Positions 55,799 to 64,000 of a stretch of 64,000 bases of DNA are shown one piece after another. The stretch is from Oceanispirochaeta sp. M1 (GTDB lineage: Bacteria > Spirochaetota > Spirochaetia > DSM-2461), in the NCBI RefSeq assembly GCF_003346715.1, contig NZ_QQPQ01000025.1, forward strand, positions 1 to 64,000. The letters run 5' to 3'. Numbering within the stretch: the first letter of the stretch is position 1; the number at the start of each line of letters is the position of its first letter. Made by a program: the position numbers and the translations under genes. A model generated the notes under the pieces. That model was not told the origin of the DNA. It worked only from the letters and a program-made list of their open reading frames with translations, and searched no databases.

Positions 55799-57073
55799 TT
55801 GTCCGATCCTGCCGATGGTAAATCTATGGGACTATTTAAAACGATGAAAAAAATGAAGGGATGGCGGTCTGCTGTCTTTACAATATTAATTATCTCCACA
55901 TTCTTTTTTGTGATCAATGTTGCAAGAAATACTTCGGCTACAGCAGCAGTCATTGCTGATTCCGATATTATACCCACAGCAGTGATAGAAGCTGCTGTTT
56001 CTACAATTGAAATTAATGATACTTTTTTAAGACGCGGCAGTACCTTATCTCTCCATCTGGAAGATAATGGAATCAGCTCAACTGATACTTCCGGTGTTAT
56101 CGATGCCATAAAGGATGTGGTCAACCTCAGAAAACTCCGTGCGGGACAGAAAGTTGAACTCCGCTATGAGAACAACTACTTTTCAGGCATCATGCTTCCT
56201 TTCTCCATAGACCGTGATATTCTTGTCTCACGCAGTGGAGGAGACGGTTTTCAGGTAACAGAAAACTACAAAGAACTGAATGCCTATCCTGTCTCTATTG
56301 ATACTGTCGTTGATTCAAGCCTCTATGCCTCCTGTCTGGACAGCGGTATGCAGGATAATGTCATTATGGATCTGATTCAGCTCTATTCTTTTGATATAGA
56401 CTTTCAGAGAGATATTCATAAAGGAGACCAGCTTTCCGTTACCTATGAAGTAATTTATGATGAAGAGGGTAATGTTGTTGATACGGGTAATATTCTTTTT
56501 ACATCAATGAAAACAGGCAATCAGGATCTGCAGATCTTCCGCTATGAGAATACCGATGGAAAAGCCGATTTTTATAATGAAAACGGACAGACCGTACGGA
56601 AAACCCTTTTAAAAACACCTATAAACGGTGCCTATATCACATCCGGATATGGACGCAGAACTCATCCTATCACAGGGTTCAATTCTGTACATAAAGGAAT
56701 CGATTTCGGGGCACCCAAAGGGACTCCCATTAAATCTTCAGGAGACGGAACTGTAACATATGCCGGATACAACGATGTTTTCGGTTACCATGTTCGGGTC
56801 CGCCACGTAAACGGTTATACAACCATGTATGCCCATATGTCGGCCTTCGGAAGAGGAATCAGACGTGGACGAATTGTTGATCAGGGGCAGACCATCGGTT
56901 ATGTCGGAACTACAGGAATGTCTACGGGACCTCATCTTCATTACGAAGTCCGTTACAACGGAACACATATCAATCCATCCATGATGAAATTCCCTCCCGG
57001 AAAAACTCTGGCCGGTAAAGAGGTAGAATTGTTTCAGAATATGCTGAGCAGCTACAGTGCTTCTCTACCCTAA
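55799..57073 (+). CDS. M23 metallopeptidase, MepM-like cell-wall hydrolase
   Basis: A 424-residue protein with an N-terminal membrane anchor (AVFTILIISTFFFVINVA). Two OapA/LysM-like modules follow (LRAGQKVELRYENNYFSG and IHKGDQLSVTYEVIYDEEGN). A C-terminal M23 domain has zinc ligands in HKGIDFGAPKGTP and HLHYEVRYNG, the HxxxD and HxH elements. The start is TTG 55799 with GGAG 8 bases upstream; ATG 55826 is a weaker alternative. MepM-type enzymes cut peptidoglycan cross-links to allow growth. It is followed by a lipoprotein and a FecR-domain gene, a common envelope block. Confidence 0.9.
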   Translation: MSDPADGKSMGLFKTMKKMKGWRSAVFTILIISTFFFVINVARNTSATAAVIADSDIIPTAVIEAAVSTIEINDTFLRRGSTLSLHLEDNGISSTDTSGVIDAIKDVVNLRKLRAGQKVELRYENNYFSGIMLPFSIDRDILVSRSGGDGFQVTENYKELNAYPVSIDTVVDSSLYASCLDSGMQDNVIMDLIQLYSFDIDFQRDIHKGDQLSVTYEVIYDEEGNVVDTGNILFTSMKTGNQDLQIFRYENTDGKADFYNENGQTVRKTLLKTPINGAYITSGYGRRTHPITGFNSVHKGIDFGAPKGTPIKSSGDGTVTYAGYNDVFGYHVRVRHVNGYTTMYAHMSAFGRGIRRGRIVDQGQTIGYVGTTGMSTGPHLHYEVRYNGTHINPSMMKFPPGKTLAGKEVELFQNMLSSYSASLP

Positions 57074-57141
57074 TCACGATTTTCTTTAAAAATATCAACT
57101 CTTAATTGTTTTGTTACACCCACGGAGATATAATTAAAAAC

Positions 57142-57597
57142 ATGAAAAGTATTAAATTTATTGCCCTTTTGCTTCTGGTAGCCCTGATGACCTCATGTGC
57201 AGGTTTAGGCTCAGGAGTCAAAGATGATGACGTATTGGCAGTCATTGAAATGATGAATGCAGGACAGACTGAAGCACTTGTTGAGAGTTCAGTTCTGCCA
57301 TTTGTTTTTGATGGAGAAATTCTAGAATCCGAAACACAGATCAATCTTCTGTGGTCAGGACTAAATAAAGCAGGATATGTCCTCGATAATCCGCTTATTC
57401 TTCAGCAGAGACCTGTAATGGCTGAAGATGCTTCTATTTTCTCTGAAACATGGGAAATCAAAACCTATTTCAAGAATCTTCTGACTGAGAATGATACATA
57501 TGTAGAAGTTCAGGGTGCCGCTGGTAAACTCCATATGGTGCTTCGCCCCTCTAAAACCGGTGTACAGATCGCAGCATGGAAAGGAGTAAATGAATGA
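57142..57597 (+). CDS. Small lipoprotein of unknown function
   Basis: A 151-residue lipoprotein: MKSIKFIALLLLVALMTSC is the signal, with lipobox cysteine at 19. The mature part has an SnoaL/NTF2-like-sized body, with VIEMMNAGQTEALVESSVLPFVFDGEIL early and YVEVQGAAGKLHMVLRPSKTG late, but I do not recognise a family. ATG 57142 is preferred over the frame start at 57106, because the signal begins here and GGAG lies upstream. Its last four bases overlap the start of the FecR-domain gene, so the two are co-translated. Confidence 0.7.
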   Translation: MKSIKFIALLLLVALMTSCAGLGSGVKDDDVLAVIEMMNAGQTEALVESSVLPFVFDGEILESETQINLLWSGLNKAGYVLDNPLILQQRPVMAEDASIFSETWEIKTYFKNLLTENDTYVEVQGAAGKLHMVLRPSKTGVQIAAWKGVNE

Positions 57598-58607
57598 AAA
57601 AAATCACTTTATTCCTGATTCTGACATCAATACTGGCAGTTCCGGCTTTCTCACTGATGGGAGAAGTTGTTTATGTTGATGGAACTGTTGATATAAAAAC
57701 AAGCTCCGGTGATTTTGATTATGCAGATATCGGGATGCCTGTAGAGACAGGCGATTCCATTATCACTGGATATGACGGCTATGCAGAGATAGAGATGGAA
57801 GACGGTTCTACTGTCAAGGTTAATGAAGATTCTATCTTTAAACTGGATTCTGTACAGCAGGATAACAAGAGCAGAAACAGTTTTCAGCTTGTTCTTGGTT
57901 CTGCCAGCTATAAATTCACAAAGACAATGAAAGAGCAGGAGCCTCAGATCAGGACTCCTTCAACAGTCTGTGGACTGCGCGGTACAGAATTCTCCGTTTT
58001 TTCAGGTATAGACGGTTCGGCCCTCTATGTTGTTGATGAAGGAAGCGTTGCTGTAACATCCAAGGGTGCAGAAGTGCAGCTGGGTGCAGAGCAGGGTGTC
58101 AGAGTAAATGCCGGTGAGACTCCGGGTGTACCCTTTGAGATTAAAAGGGGAAAGGTTGACTACTCCGCATTCAAGGCAGAAGCAGAAGAGGCTTTTCTGA
58201 GTAATCCCGCATCCACTGTATTTCTTATGATGGATCAGCTGGCAGAATATGCAGATATGTCTGATGAGAATGAGGCGTTGTTTCAGGCTCAGAAAGACGG
58301 CTTGATGGGTTTACGTGAAAAACTGGATACACTTGAGGGTGATAAGAAGAAAGCTTATTACAAAGAAACCGTATTTCCAGAAGAAGTAAAAGCTTCCGGT
58401 TTAAAACAGAATGTCCGCTACTATGCGGTCTCTGCAAAGTCTCTAAGACGTTTTGTGGTCGGTACTATGTATGTACAGATGAAAACTATATACTTTATGG
58501 ATCAGGGAAATCCCGAATTTCTTGATTTTCTAAATGCCTATTACCAGTTTCTCGATATGTATGAGACAAGAATCGTCCCGTACCTTGTTGAAGCAGATAT
58601 ACGCTAG
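57594..58607 (+). CDS. Exported FecR-domain protein
   Basis: A 337-residue protein with a signal peptide (ITLFLILTSILAVPAFSLMG) and a FecR domain of about 120 residues: VYVDGTVDIKTSSGDFDYADIG, VETGDSIITGYDGYAEIEMEDGSTVKVNEDSIF, and the closing TPSTVCGLRGTEFSV typical of the family. A helical C-terminal part follows, ending in a Tyr-rich segment. FecR domains act as extracytoplasmic sensors or structural parts; no sigma factor is encoded beside it, so a signalling role is unsupported. The gene overlaps the upstream lipoprotein by 4 bp. Confidence 0.8.
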   Translation: MKKITLFLILTSILAVPAFSLMGEVVYVDGTVDIKTSSGDFDYADIGMPVETGDSIITGYDGYAEIEMEDGSTVKVNEDSIFKLDSVQQDNKSRNSFQLVLGSASYKFTKTMKEQEPQIRTPSTVCGLRGTEFSVFSGIDGSALYVVDEGSVAVTSKGAEVQLGAEQGVRVNAGETPGVPFEIKRGKVDYSAFKAEAEEAFLSNPASTVFLMMDQLAEYADMSDENEALFQAQKDGLMGLREKLDTLEGDKKKAYYKETVFPEEVKASGLKQNVRYYAVSAKSLRRFVVGTMYVQMKTIYFMDQGNPEFLDFLNAYYQFLDMYETRIVPYLVEADIR

Positions 58608-58639
58608 TAAACTAATTGTGACTATTAAGGAGTTAATCT

Positions 58640-59086
58640 ATGAAAAATATAATAAAAGCAACGGTGCTGATAGTTCTTGTTCTGATGGTCTTTTCCTGTG
58701 ACCTGTTTACTGATGATCCGGAAACTTTGATAAAAAGCAGAATCTCGAGTTTTGAAACCACACTAAATTCAGGTGTTTATACAAATACAACATTAAACTC
58801 TCATTTTCATAAAGATATGGAAAGTTATGATGCTTATCTTTCAAGTGAAATATTTACTATTGGGCCACTTAATCCTCTAAATGGTGATTTCCATTTTGGA
58901 TCACCATCTGTAAGTAGCAGTGGTAGTAATTATACTGCTACAGGTACATATGCTGCTGACGGTACAGGAGTAGATGACGGTACATATATTGCAACGATGA
59001 AAGAGGAAGGTGATTCCTGGAAAATCCTTGTAATGACAATTGATGTAGGTTCATCTGTAGATTACACAATTCGTAATTTAAAATAA
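58640..59086 (+). CDS. Small lipoprotein, family not recognised
   Basis: A 148-residue lipoprotein: the signal ends VLMVFSC (lipobox cysteine about residue 20). The mature part is rich in Ser, Thr, Gly and Asp, with ISSFETTLNSGVYTNTTLNS and GSNYTATGTYAADGTGVDDG. It shows beta-strand character but no recognised domain. A ribosome binding site AAGGAG precedes ATG 58640. It follows the FecR-domain gene after 32 bases and is closed by the terminator at 59097, so it is likely the last gene of that small transcription unit. Confidence 0.65.
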   Translation: MKNIIKATVLIVLVLMVFSCDLFTDDPETLIKSRISSFETTLNSGVYTNTTLNSHFHKDMESYDAYLSSEIFTIGPLNPLNGDFHFGSPSVSSSGSNYTATGTYAADGTGVDDGTYIATMKEEGDSWKILVMTIDVGSSVDYTIRNLK

Positions 59087-59096
59087 AACCTGTCAG

Positions 59097-59123
59097 GGAG
59101 CCGCTATTTCGGCTCCTTTTTTT
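59097..59123 (+). terminator. Rho-independent terminator after the lipoprotein gene
   Basis: GGAGCCG (59097-59103) pairs with CGGCTCC (59110-59116) around CTATTT and is followed by seven T. It ends the block of envelope genes 11 bases after the stop at 59086. Confidence 0.92.
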
Positions 59124-59136
59124 ACCTATCCTAATA

Positions 59137-59154
59137 ATAGTATACCCATACTAT
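59137..59154. promoter_or_regulatory. Inverted repeat upstream of the hydrolase-metA pair
   Basis: ATAGTAT (59137-59143) and ATACTAT (59148-59154) form a perfect 7-bp dyad with a 4-base spacer. It lies 32 bases before the likely promoter at 59186. This is a plausible operator for the hydrolase and metA, based on symmetry and position only. Confidence 0.4.
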
Positions 59155-59185
59155 ATCCACTGTTCAATCAGTCCTTTTTATGATA

Positions 59186-59214
59186 TTGTTGCTTACCTGA
59201 AAGCTGAGTATAGC
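59186..59214 (+). promoter_or_regulatory. Possible promoter for the hydrolase and metA
   Basis: TTGTTG (59186-59191), a 17-base spacer and TATAGC (59209-59214) resemble a sigma-70 promoter. The AGGAG ribosome binding site and ATG 59226 follow so closely that the leader would be only a few bases long; this weakens the call. Low confidence. Confidence 0.3.
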
Positions 59215-59225
59215 AGGAGATAACA

Positions 59226-59858
59226 ATGGATATTGAAATACTACCGGCAGGTCCGATTCAGACCAATGCCTATCTGATAATAAATAAAAAAACTAAAGAA
59301 GCAGCCGCAGTGGATGCAGGTCCCGAAGCCTTTGATATTATTATGGAGGAGTGCGGTAAATATGAGGCCGAACTGAAAGCAGTTCTTGTAACGCATCCCC
59401 ACTGGGATCATATTCTGGACGTTCATAAGTTCAATGAAGCGGGTATCCCCGTATTTGCTCATAAAGATGCAATTTCCTGGATTGAAGATCCCTCTGTGCA
59501 GTCCTCCATGGCAATGCCCGGCCTTGTATTCAAAGAAGCCTCTGTGGACCGTGTCCTGGCTCATGACGAGGCCTTCGATCTGGCTGGGATGCATTTCACA
59601 GTCAGGGATACTCCCGGCCATTGTCCCGGTTCCATAGTGTTCTATCTGCCTGATGGTGGATGCTGCTTCACAGGAGATGTCATCTTTGACGGTTCTGTTG
59701 GCCGGACTGATCTGCCCGGTGGAGATATGGAAGTACTGAAAAAGTCTATTGTCAATCAGATTTATACTTTACCTGATGAGACTATCCTCTATCCCGGACA
59801 TGGTTCAACCACTCTGGTGGGCAAGGAAAAAATCAGTAACCCCTTCGTGACTGTTTAG
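59226..59858 (+). CDS. Metallo-beta-lactamase-fold hydrolase (glyoxalase II-like)
   Basis: A 210-residue enzyme. The core motif VTHPHWDHILDV is the HxHxDH zinc site, followed by DTPGHCPGSIVFYLP, FTGDVIFDGSVGRTD and LYPGHGSTTLVGKE, which supply the later metal ligands. It matches the short MBL-fold hydrolases often called YcbL-like, which hydrolyse thioesters such as lactoylglutathione. No glutathione pathway is visible, so the substrate is uncertain. ATG 59226 follows AGGAG. The metA gene follows after 27 bases with its own AGGAG. Confidence 0.88.
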   Translation: MDIEILPAGPIQTNAYLIINKKTKEAAAVDAGPEAFDIIMEECGKYEAELKAVLVTHPHWDHILDVHKFNEAGIPVFAHKDAISWIEDPSVQSSMAMPGLVFKEASVDRVLAHDEAFDLAGMHFTVRDTPGHCPGSIVFYLPDGGCCFTGDVIFDGSVGRTDLPGGDMEVLKKSIVNQIYTLPDETILYPGHGSTTLVGKEKISNPFVTV

Positions 59859-59885
59859 GCATTAAAGCCTTTATAGGAGATTCAT

Positions 59886-60800
59886 ATGCCTGTAAGAATT
59901 CCGGATAAACTACCGGCAACTGATATTCTCAGTAACGAAAATATCTTTGTCATGACAGAAACCAGGGCCATGCATCAGGATATCAGACCCCTGAAAATCC
60001 TGATCCTGAATCTTATGCCTGTCAAGATTACTACAGAGACTCATCTGCTCAGACTGCTTTCTAACAGTCCTCTGCAGCTTGAGGTGGATCTCATACAACC
60101 GGTAACACACACAAGCCGTAATACTCCTCAGGAACACCTCCAGGTCTTTTATAAGACTTTTAACGAGATCAGTGATTACAAATATGACGGAATGATTGTA
60201 ACCGGTGCACCTGTGGAGACCTTGGAATTTGAAGAGGTTAATTACTGGGATGAGATTGTCAGTATCCTTGAATGGTCAAAGACTAATGTTACTTCAACCC
60301 TGCATATCTGCTGGGGTGCACAGGCCGGTCTTTATTATCATCACGGAGTAAAAAAACATCCTATCAAGACAAAAATGTCCGGAGTCTTCTGTCACAATGT
60401 AAATGATAGAAAAGTCCCTCTGGTCAGAGGGTTCGATGACAATTTTCTTGCTCCCCATTCCAGACACACAGAAGTGAGACGAGAGGATATCGAAAATATC
60501 CCCGGTTTGAATATAGTTTCCGAATCAGAAGAAGCGGGAATCTATATTGTCACAAGTAACGAGGGAAAAAATATCTTTGTAACCGGACATTCCGAATACG
60601 ATCCTCTCACCTTAAAAGAAGAGTATGAACGGGATCTCGCCAAGGGTATGGAACCGATAGTGCCAAGAAATTATTTCCCCGATGATAATCCTGAGCTTCC
60701 ACCTGCTGTAAGCTGGCGCAGTCATGCCAACCTGCTTTTCAGTAACTGGCTCAACTACTATGTATACCAGGTGACCCCCTATAATATTGAGGATATCTGA
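59886..60800 (+). CDS. metA: Homoserine O-acetyltransferase, MetA family
   Basis: A 304-residue MetA-family enzyme; the catalytic cysteine is Cys142 in [38 protein letters not shown] and [23 protein letters not shown] match the family closely. Residue 111 is Glu in [16 protein letters not shown]. Published work on this family ties Glu111 to acetyl-CoA use and Gly111 to succinyl-CoA use, so the product is predicted to be O-acetylhomoserine for methionine synthesis. ATG 59886 follows AGGAG. It is convergent with the MFS-HEAT gene. Confidence 0.93.
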   Translation: MPVRIPDKLPATDILSNENIFVMTETRAMHQDIRPLKILILNLMPVKITTETHLLRLLSNSPLQLEVDLIQPVTHTSRNTPQEHLQVFYKTFNEISDYKYDGMIVTGAPVETLEFEEVNYWDEIVSILEWSKTNVTSTLHICWGAQAGLYYHHGVKKHPIKTKMSGVFCHNVNDRKVPLVRGFDDNFLAPHSRHTEVRREDIENIPGLNIVSESEEAGIYIVTSNEGKNIFVTGHSEYDPLTLKEEYERDLAKGMEPIVPRNYFPDDNPELPPAVSWRSHANLLFSNWLNYYVYQVTPYNIEDI

Positions 60801-60836
60801 TATTTCAATAAGTTTGATGGCAGAAGGATTTTCTCT

Positions 60837-63155
60837 CTATCTGCCGCGCTGAGTTTCTCTCTTACAGTATGACTTGAGGAAATAGACTCCCAGCAGGATA
60901 TCAGTGGGTTGAGGCTCGCACAATTTTTCTATTCGCAGCTGTTCAAGACGGGAGTAGAGATGAAAACCCAGAAAGAGGAGGCTGTCTTTCTCTTTCAGAT
61001 AACATCCGGCATTTTCAGCATCTCCCTCATATCCCATCATTTCCAGTTTACGGAATATCAGGTTCAGTATGATTGTATACATAGTGCTGAAGCTTTCAGG
61101 GAAGTCGCGTGCTGTAAAGCTCTCTTCCACTGCAGGAAGACTCTCTTTGATAATATGGCTGACATATCCTGAATCCATGATTTCAAACTTCTTGAGACTG
61201 TTAAAAATATCTTTGAACAGATTGGCAATGGCCGAATCTCTGTTCTCCTGAGTCCCTGTAACACAGCGGTAGAATCCTCCGGGATTCCCTATCAGGTTCC
61301 CCAGAGATATGGAAAGCTGGGTTTTCAGTATCTTATTACTGGTCTGCTCCCAAAGCTTCATAATCTCTTCCACAGCCTCAAGGCGGTTCTGGTGAACAAT
61401 ACCTTCAACACTGGATACCTTGACCCGCTGAGAACGGTCTTCTTCTATGATTTGCTTAAGGGCCTTGACGGATTCTTCACTCTTCAGTTTTCCAAGAGAT
61501 AAGGCGGCCTCTTCCTGAACCTCTTCATCTCCTGTGTACAGGGCATCAATAAGGGGAGGTATGGCTGATAAATCCTGCATTAGACCCAGTGCCGCTGCAG
61601 CTTCGGGACGAACAAGGGAGTCGGGATTGTTCAGCTGTGCTATGAGTATGTCCCTGGCCGCTTCTGTGCCTATCCTTCCCATAGCTCCGGCGGCTTCCTC
61701 CCGGACAGCCCGGTCAGGATCTTCCAGACGGCTGCAGACTTCATCAAATGCCAGGACTCCGGATTTGTTCTTTACATCCTTTAATGCTTTGTGCACCTTA
61801 TCAGGCCGAACCGTTCCTGAGAGAACAGAGAGCTGTGAATAGGTCCTGTAGACCGAAGGTGTGGTGATCAGAGAAACAACATGGTCCAGTCTGGCAGTGG
61901 CCGTAACCTTCAGGCTGCCGAATACAAGAAAGCTCAAAAAGGTCAGTAAAAGAGTAGCAGCTATAGTTATGGTCAGGCTGCCTGTATGTTCCATGAGAAA
62001 CCCTCCAAGGAGGTTACCCAGTGAACCGATCATTCCAAGGAGTGCCCAGTACCAGGCAACATAGGCAGTTCTGTTTTTTGAAGGAACCTGTGCCAGCATC
62101 ATCTGAGTTATTCCTTCCCAGAATGCCGGAGCAAAGATTCCAGTCCATATGGCAATAATAGGAAGAAAAATTTCATAGTTATGGGGAGTGAGAAGAAGAT
62201 ATAGAGGGTAACAGAATGGATGAAGCAGTCCCAGAAGAACAATAGGCTTCTGACCCATGCGGTCCATCAGCATTCCCCAGAATGGTGCAATGAACATCCA
62301 GGTAAGCTGTGAGATAAAGAACATAATACCCAGCCAGATATTAGGAGCACCCACAGTCTCAGGGCTTGTAATATGGGGCGCCAGAAAGGGAGCTGCTACA
62401 AAGATGCTCAGCACTGAAAAACCGGTAAGTACAGCAAAACAGAGAAACTCCTTGTTTCTCACTGGTTCCAGAAGAAGATTCCTGGAAAAAGGCTGCCGTT
62501 CATGGGCGTGTACGGGCTCCGGGACTGCCAGGTGAAGAAGAATATCTGCGACTCCAAGAACCCCTATAACAAGATAGATCAGCGCATATATCAGAAAAAT
62601 ATCACTGGAAAAGATATCCAGAAGCCATGTTGCCGAGAAAAAGAAAATGATGTTCATCATCTGAGCCAGGCTGGAGCGTTTTCCAAAGTAGGATGATCTC
62701 GTCTTCTCAGGAATAAGAGCAGAGATCCATGTCCACCAGCCGGAACCGGAAATGTTTCCCAGCATATAGGAGAATACAAGAGATACTCCCATTACAATCC
62801 AGAGGGCGGTATTTTTATCCCCTCCCATATAAACATAGAGTGCTGCGGCGGCAATGAAAAATGCTGAGGATCGGGAGAGGGTTGTGGTTATTATCCAGAC
62901 AGGTTTGATTCGTTTTGTCTTTGAATAGAGGTAGATGGCTCCCAGATGGAAGACCCCTGCCATGTTAAGGATAGCCACAAATGTTCCCAGCTGCTGATCA
63001 CTTGCATGCAGATAGTTTCTAATCATTACAGTGAGAATCTGCTGGGGCTGACAGAAGATAAACCAGACGGAACCCATACCGCCTGCAATCAGAGATATGA
63101 ATAAAGAACGTTCCACACGGGCGGAGCTTATGCGTTTACCTTTGCTGTCTATCAT
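60837..63155 (-). CDS. MFS transporter with C-terminal HEAT-repeat domain
   Basis: A 772-residue fusion. The first 420 residues are a twelve-helix MFS transporter (FISLIAGGMGSVWFIFCQPQQ, the gated loop PFWGMLMDRMGQKP and a second loop with SSYFGKRSSLAQM). The rest is soluble and cytoplasmic, and contains at least four HEAT/PBS repeats: VCSRLEDPDRAVREEAAGAM, LIAQLNNPDSLVRPEAAAAL, LIDALYTGDEEVQEEAALSL and LKQIIEEDRSQRVKVSSVEG. HEAT repeats bind partner proteins, so they may regulate or localise the transporter. It starts 3 bases after the helicase stop. The substrate is unknown. Members of this layout occur in spirochaetes, as far as I can recall. Confidence 0.88.
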   Translation of the reverse strand: MIDSKGKRISSARVERSLFISLIAGGMGSVWFIFCQPQQILTVMIRNYLHASDQQLGTFVAILNMAGVFHLGAIYLYSKTKRIKPVWIITTTLSRSSAFFIAAAALYVYMGGDKNTALWIVMGVSLVFSYMLGNISGSGWWTWISALIPEKTRSSYFGKRSSLAQMMNIIFFFSATWLLDIFSSDIFLIYALIYLVIGVLGVADILLHLAVPEPVHAHERQPFSRNLLLEPVRNKEFLCFAVLTGFSVLSIFVAAPFLAPHITSPETVGAPNIWLGIMFFISQLTWMFIAPFWGMLMDRMGQKPIVLLGLLHPFCYPLYLLLTPHNYEIFLPIIAIWTGIFAPAFWEGITQMMLAQVPSKNRTAYVAWYWALLGMIGSLGNLLGGFLMEHTGSLTITIAATLLLTFLSFLVFGSLKVTATARLDHVVSLITTPSVYRTYSQLSVLSGTVRPDKVHKALKDVKNKSGVLAFDEVCSRLEDPDRAVREEAAGAMGRIGTEAARDILIAQLNNPDSLVRPEAAAALGLMQDLSAIPPLIDALYTGDEEVQEEAALSLGKLKSEESVKALKQIIEEDRSQRVKVSSVEGIVHQNRLEAVEEIMKLWEQTSNKILKTQLSISLGNLIGNPGGFYRCVTGTQENRDSAIANLFKDIFNSLKKFEIMDSGYVSHIIKESLPAVEESFTARDFPESFSTMYTIILNLIFRKLEMMGYEGDAENAGCYLKEKDSLLFLGFHLYSRLEQLRIEKLCEPQPTDILLGVYFLKSYCKRETQRGR

Positions 63156-63158
63156 TAA

Positions 63159-64000
63159 TTATTTCCAGGGCATACGGGCAAAGTATTTTTTTGCCTCATC
63201 CGCATCTTCTACTTCCACTTCAAGCTCCATCTCTTCCAGAAGTTCTTTGGGAATCTCTTCAAGAAAGGGGGAGGGCCCTGAGTCAATCATTTCCCGCATC
63301 TGTTTTCTTTTCATACAGGATGTAATAAAAAGTTTTTTTCTGGCTCTTGTAATGGCTACATAAAAGAGACGTCTCTCTTCTTCTATATTTTCAGGATCTT
63401 CTGCCACCGCACGAGCATGAGGGATAATATCTCTCTCTACTCCTGCAAGGAACACAACATCAAACTCAAGTCCCTTGGATGCATGGATGGTCATAAGATT
63501 AACTTTTCCTGCATCCTCATCATCTAATTCGTCTCTGGTCACCAGAGTTATTCTGTTCAGATATTTCTGCAGTGAGGGATTGAGGTTGTCAGGATTCTTT
63601 TCCCAGCGGGACATAAACTCGATAAACATAGTGACATTGTCATACTTCCATTTTGCGACTTTATCATTATTGGAGTGCTCATGGAGGAGGTATTCCCAGT
63701 AATTTATCTCTTCAACAAGTTCCTGAGTGGTTGCAGCCAGGGCTTTTGTCTCTGAAAAGCGGTCTTTAAAGTCTTCTATAACTTCCATAAACTCACCGAG
63801 CCCGGCCTTGAGCTGTGTTGAAATTCCTGAGTCAGCCGAAAACATTAATGCTGTTAAAGAAGAATAGAGTGATTCACCCCTATCCTGTGAAATATTCACC
63901 AGAGTTTCCAGGGCCTTCTTACCCACACCCCGCCTGGGAGTGTTGATAATACGCATCAGATTAACATCATCGTCGGGATTATTGATAACCCTGAGGTAGG
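63159..64000 (-). CDS. UvrD/PcrA-type superfamily 1 DNA helicase, C-terminal part (runs off window)
   Basis: The open frame continues to the window edge, so the 5' part of the gene lies beyond 64000. The visible 280 residues begin YLRVINNPDDDVNLMRIINTPRRGVG, the characteristic motif IV-V region. They continue with the linker containing LNRITLVTRDELDDEDAGKVNLMTIHASKGLEFDVVFLAGVERDIIPH (motif V and VI context) and end EEERRLFYVAITRARKKLFITSC, the motif VI arginine finger, then a short tail. UvrD/PcrA helicases act in repair and conflict removal. The stop is 3 bases from the next minus-strand gene. Confidence 0.92.
   Translation of the reverse strand, partial: YLRVINNPDDDVNLMRIINTPRRGVGKKALETLVNISQDRGESLYSSLTALMFSADSGISTQLKAGLGEFMEVIEDFKDRFSETKALAATTQELVEEINYWEYLLHEHSNNDKVAKWKYDNVTMFIEFMSRWEKNPDNLNPSLQKYLNRITLVTRDELDDEDAGKVNLMTIHASKGLEFDVVFLAGVERDIIPHARAVAEDPENIEEERRLFYVAITRARKKLFITSCMKRKQMREMIDSGPSPFLEEIPKELLEEMELEVEVEDADEAKKYFARMPWK

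Overview
The window is chromosomal DNA from a free-living, probably anaerobic spirochaete (Spirochaetales, Spirochaeta/Oceanispirochaeta-like). This is inferred from three things. Exported binding proteins have cleavage regions such as AFAAGSQE, VFAAGQQE and MASGQKDE, which are typical of the group. Lipoproteins are abundant. Sugar ABC transporters, glycoside hydrolases and membrane-bound AraC regulators are packed together. The sequence is moderately AT-rich throughout. No rRNA, complete tRNA, CRISPR array or transposase was seen.

Layout. 1-11315: a PHP phosphatase, a membrane-anchored AraC regulator, and a divergent xylo-oligosaccharide operon (two LplB/YtcP-type permeases, binding protein, GH52 beta-xylosidase, GH31 alpha-xylosidase). 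11316-14313: a gene graveyard holding a DUF1254/DUF1214 relic, a radical-SAM lysine 2,3-aminomutase-like relic and a type III glutamine synthetase relic; a small intact-looking zinc-ribbon gene sits between the last two. 14451-17521: a complete betaine-type osmoprotectant ABC transporter closed by a strong terminator. 17800-28576 (minus): a tightly overlapping six-gene glycan operon (GH110 alpha-1,3-galactosidase, GPH-type importer, GH95 alpha-fucosidase, lipoprotein phosphoesterase, GH101-like protein, DUF6067-type glycosidase). It diverges from a 7TM sensor fused to a LuxR-type DNA-binding domain.

30155-30266: a promoter set inside nested inverted repeats and followed closely by a terminator, i.e. 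a possible short RNA or attenuator. 30446-38182 (plus): an Rbs-type ABC transporter, a HemE/MtaA-like protein and a LytS-type/AraC-type two-component pair. 38187-49466 (minus): a six-gene RND export operon (TolC, adaptor, two Ig-like lipoproteins, two RND pumps) with overlapping start and stop codons throughout. 49616-64000: mostly housekeeping and envelope genes (pseudouridine synthase, glycosyltransferase, acyltransferase, DMT transporter, TtcA-like, HflX, M23 peptidase, FecR-type protein with lipoproteins, metallo-beta-lactamase fold hydrolase, MetA, an MFS-HEAT fusion and the C-terminal part of a UvrD/PcrA helicase running off the window).

How it fits together. The two carbohydrate loci appear to import oligosaccharides intact and cut them inside the cell, because their glycosidases lack signal peptides. 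Each locus has its own membrane regulator encoded divergently next to it. The best candidates for something new are the GH110/GH95/DUF6067 locus with its unusual one-piece regulator, the short terminated transcript before the Rbs operon, and the RND operon that carries two Ig-like lipoproteins.
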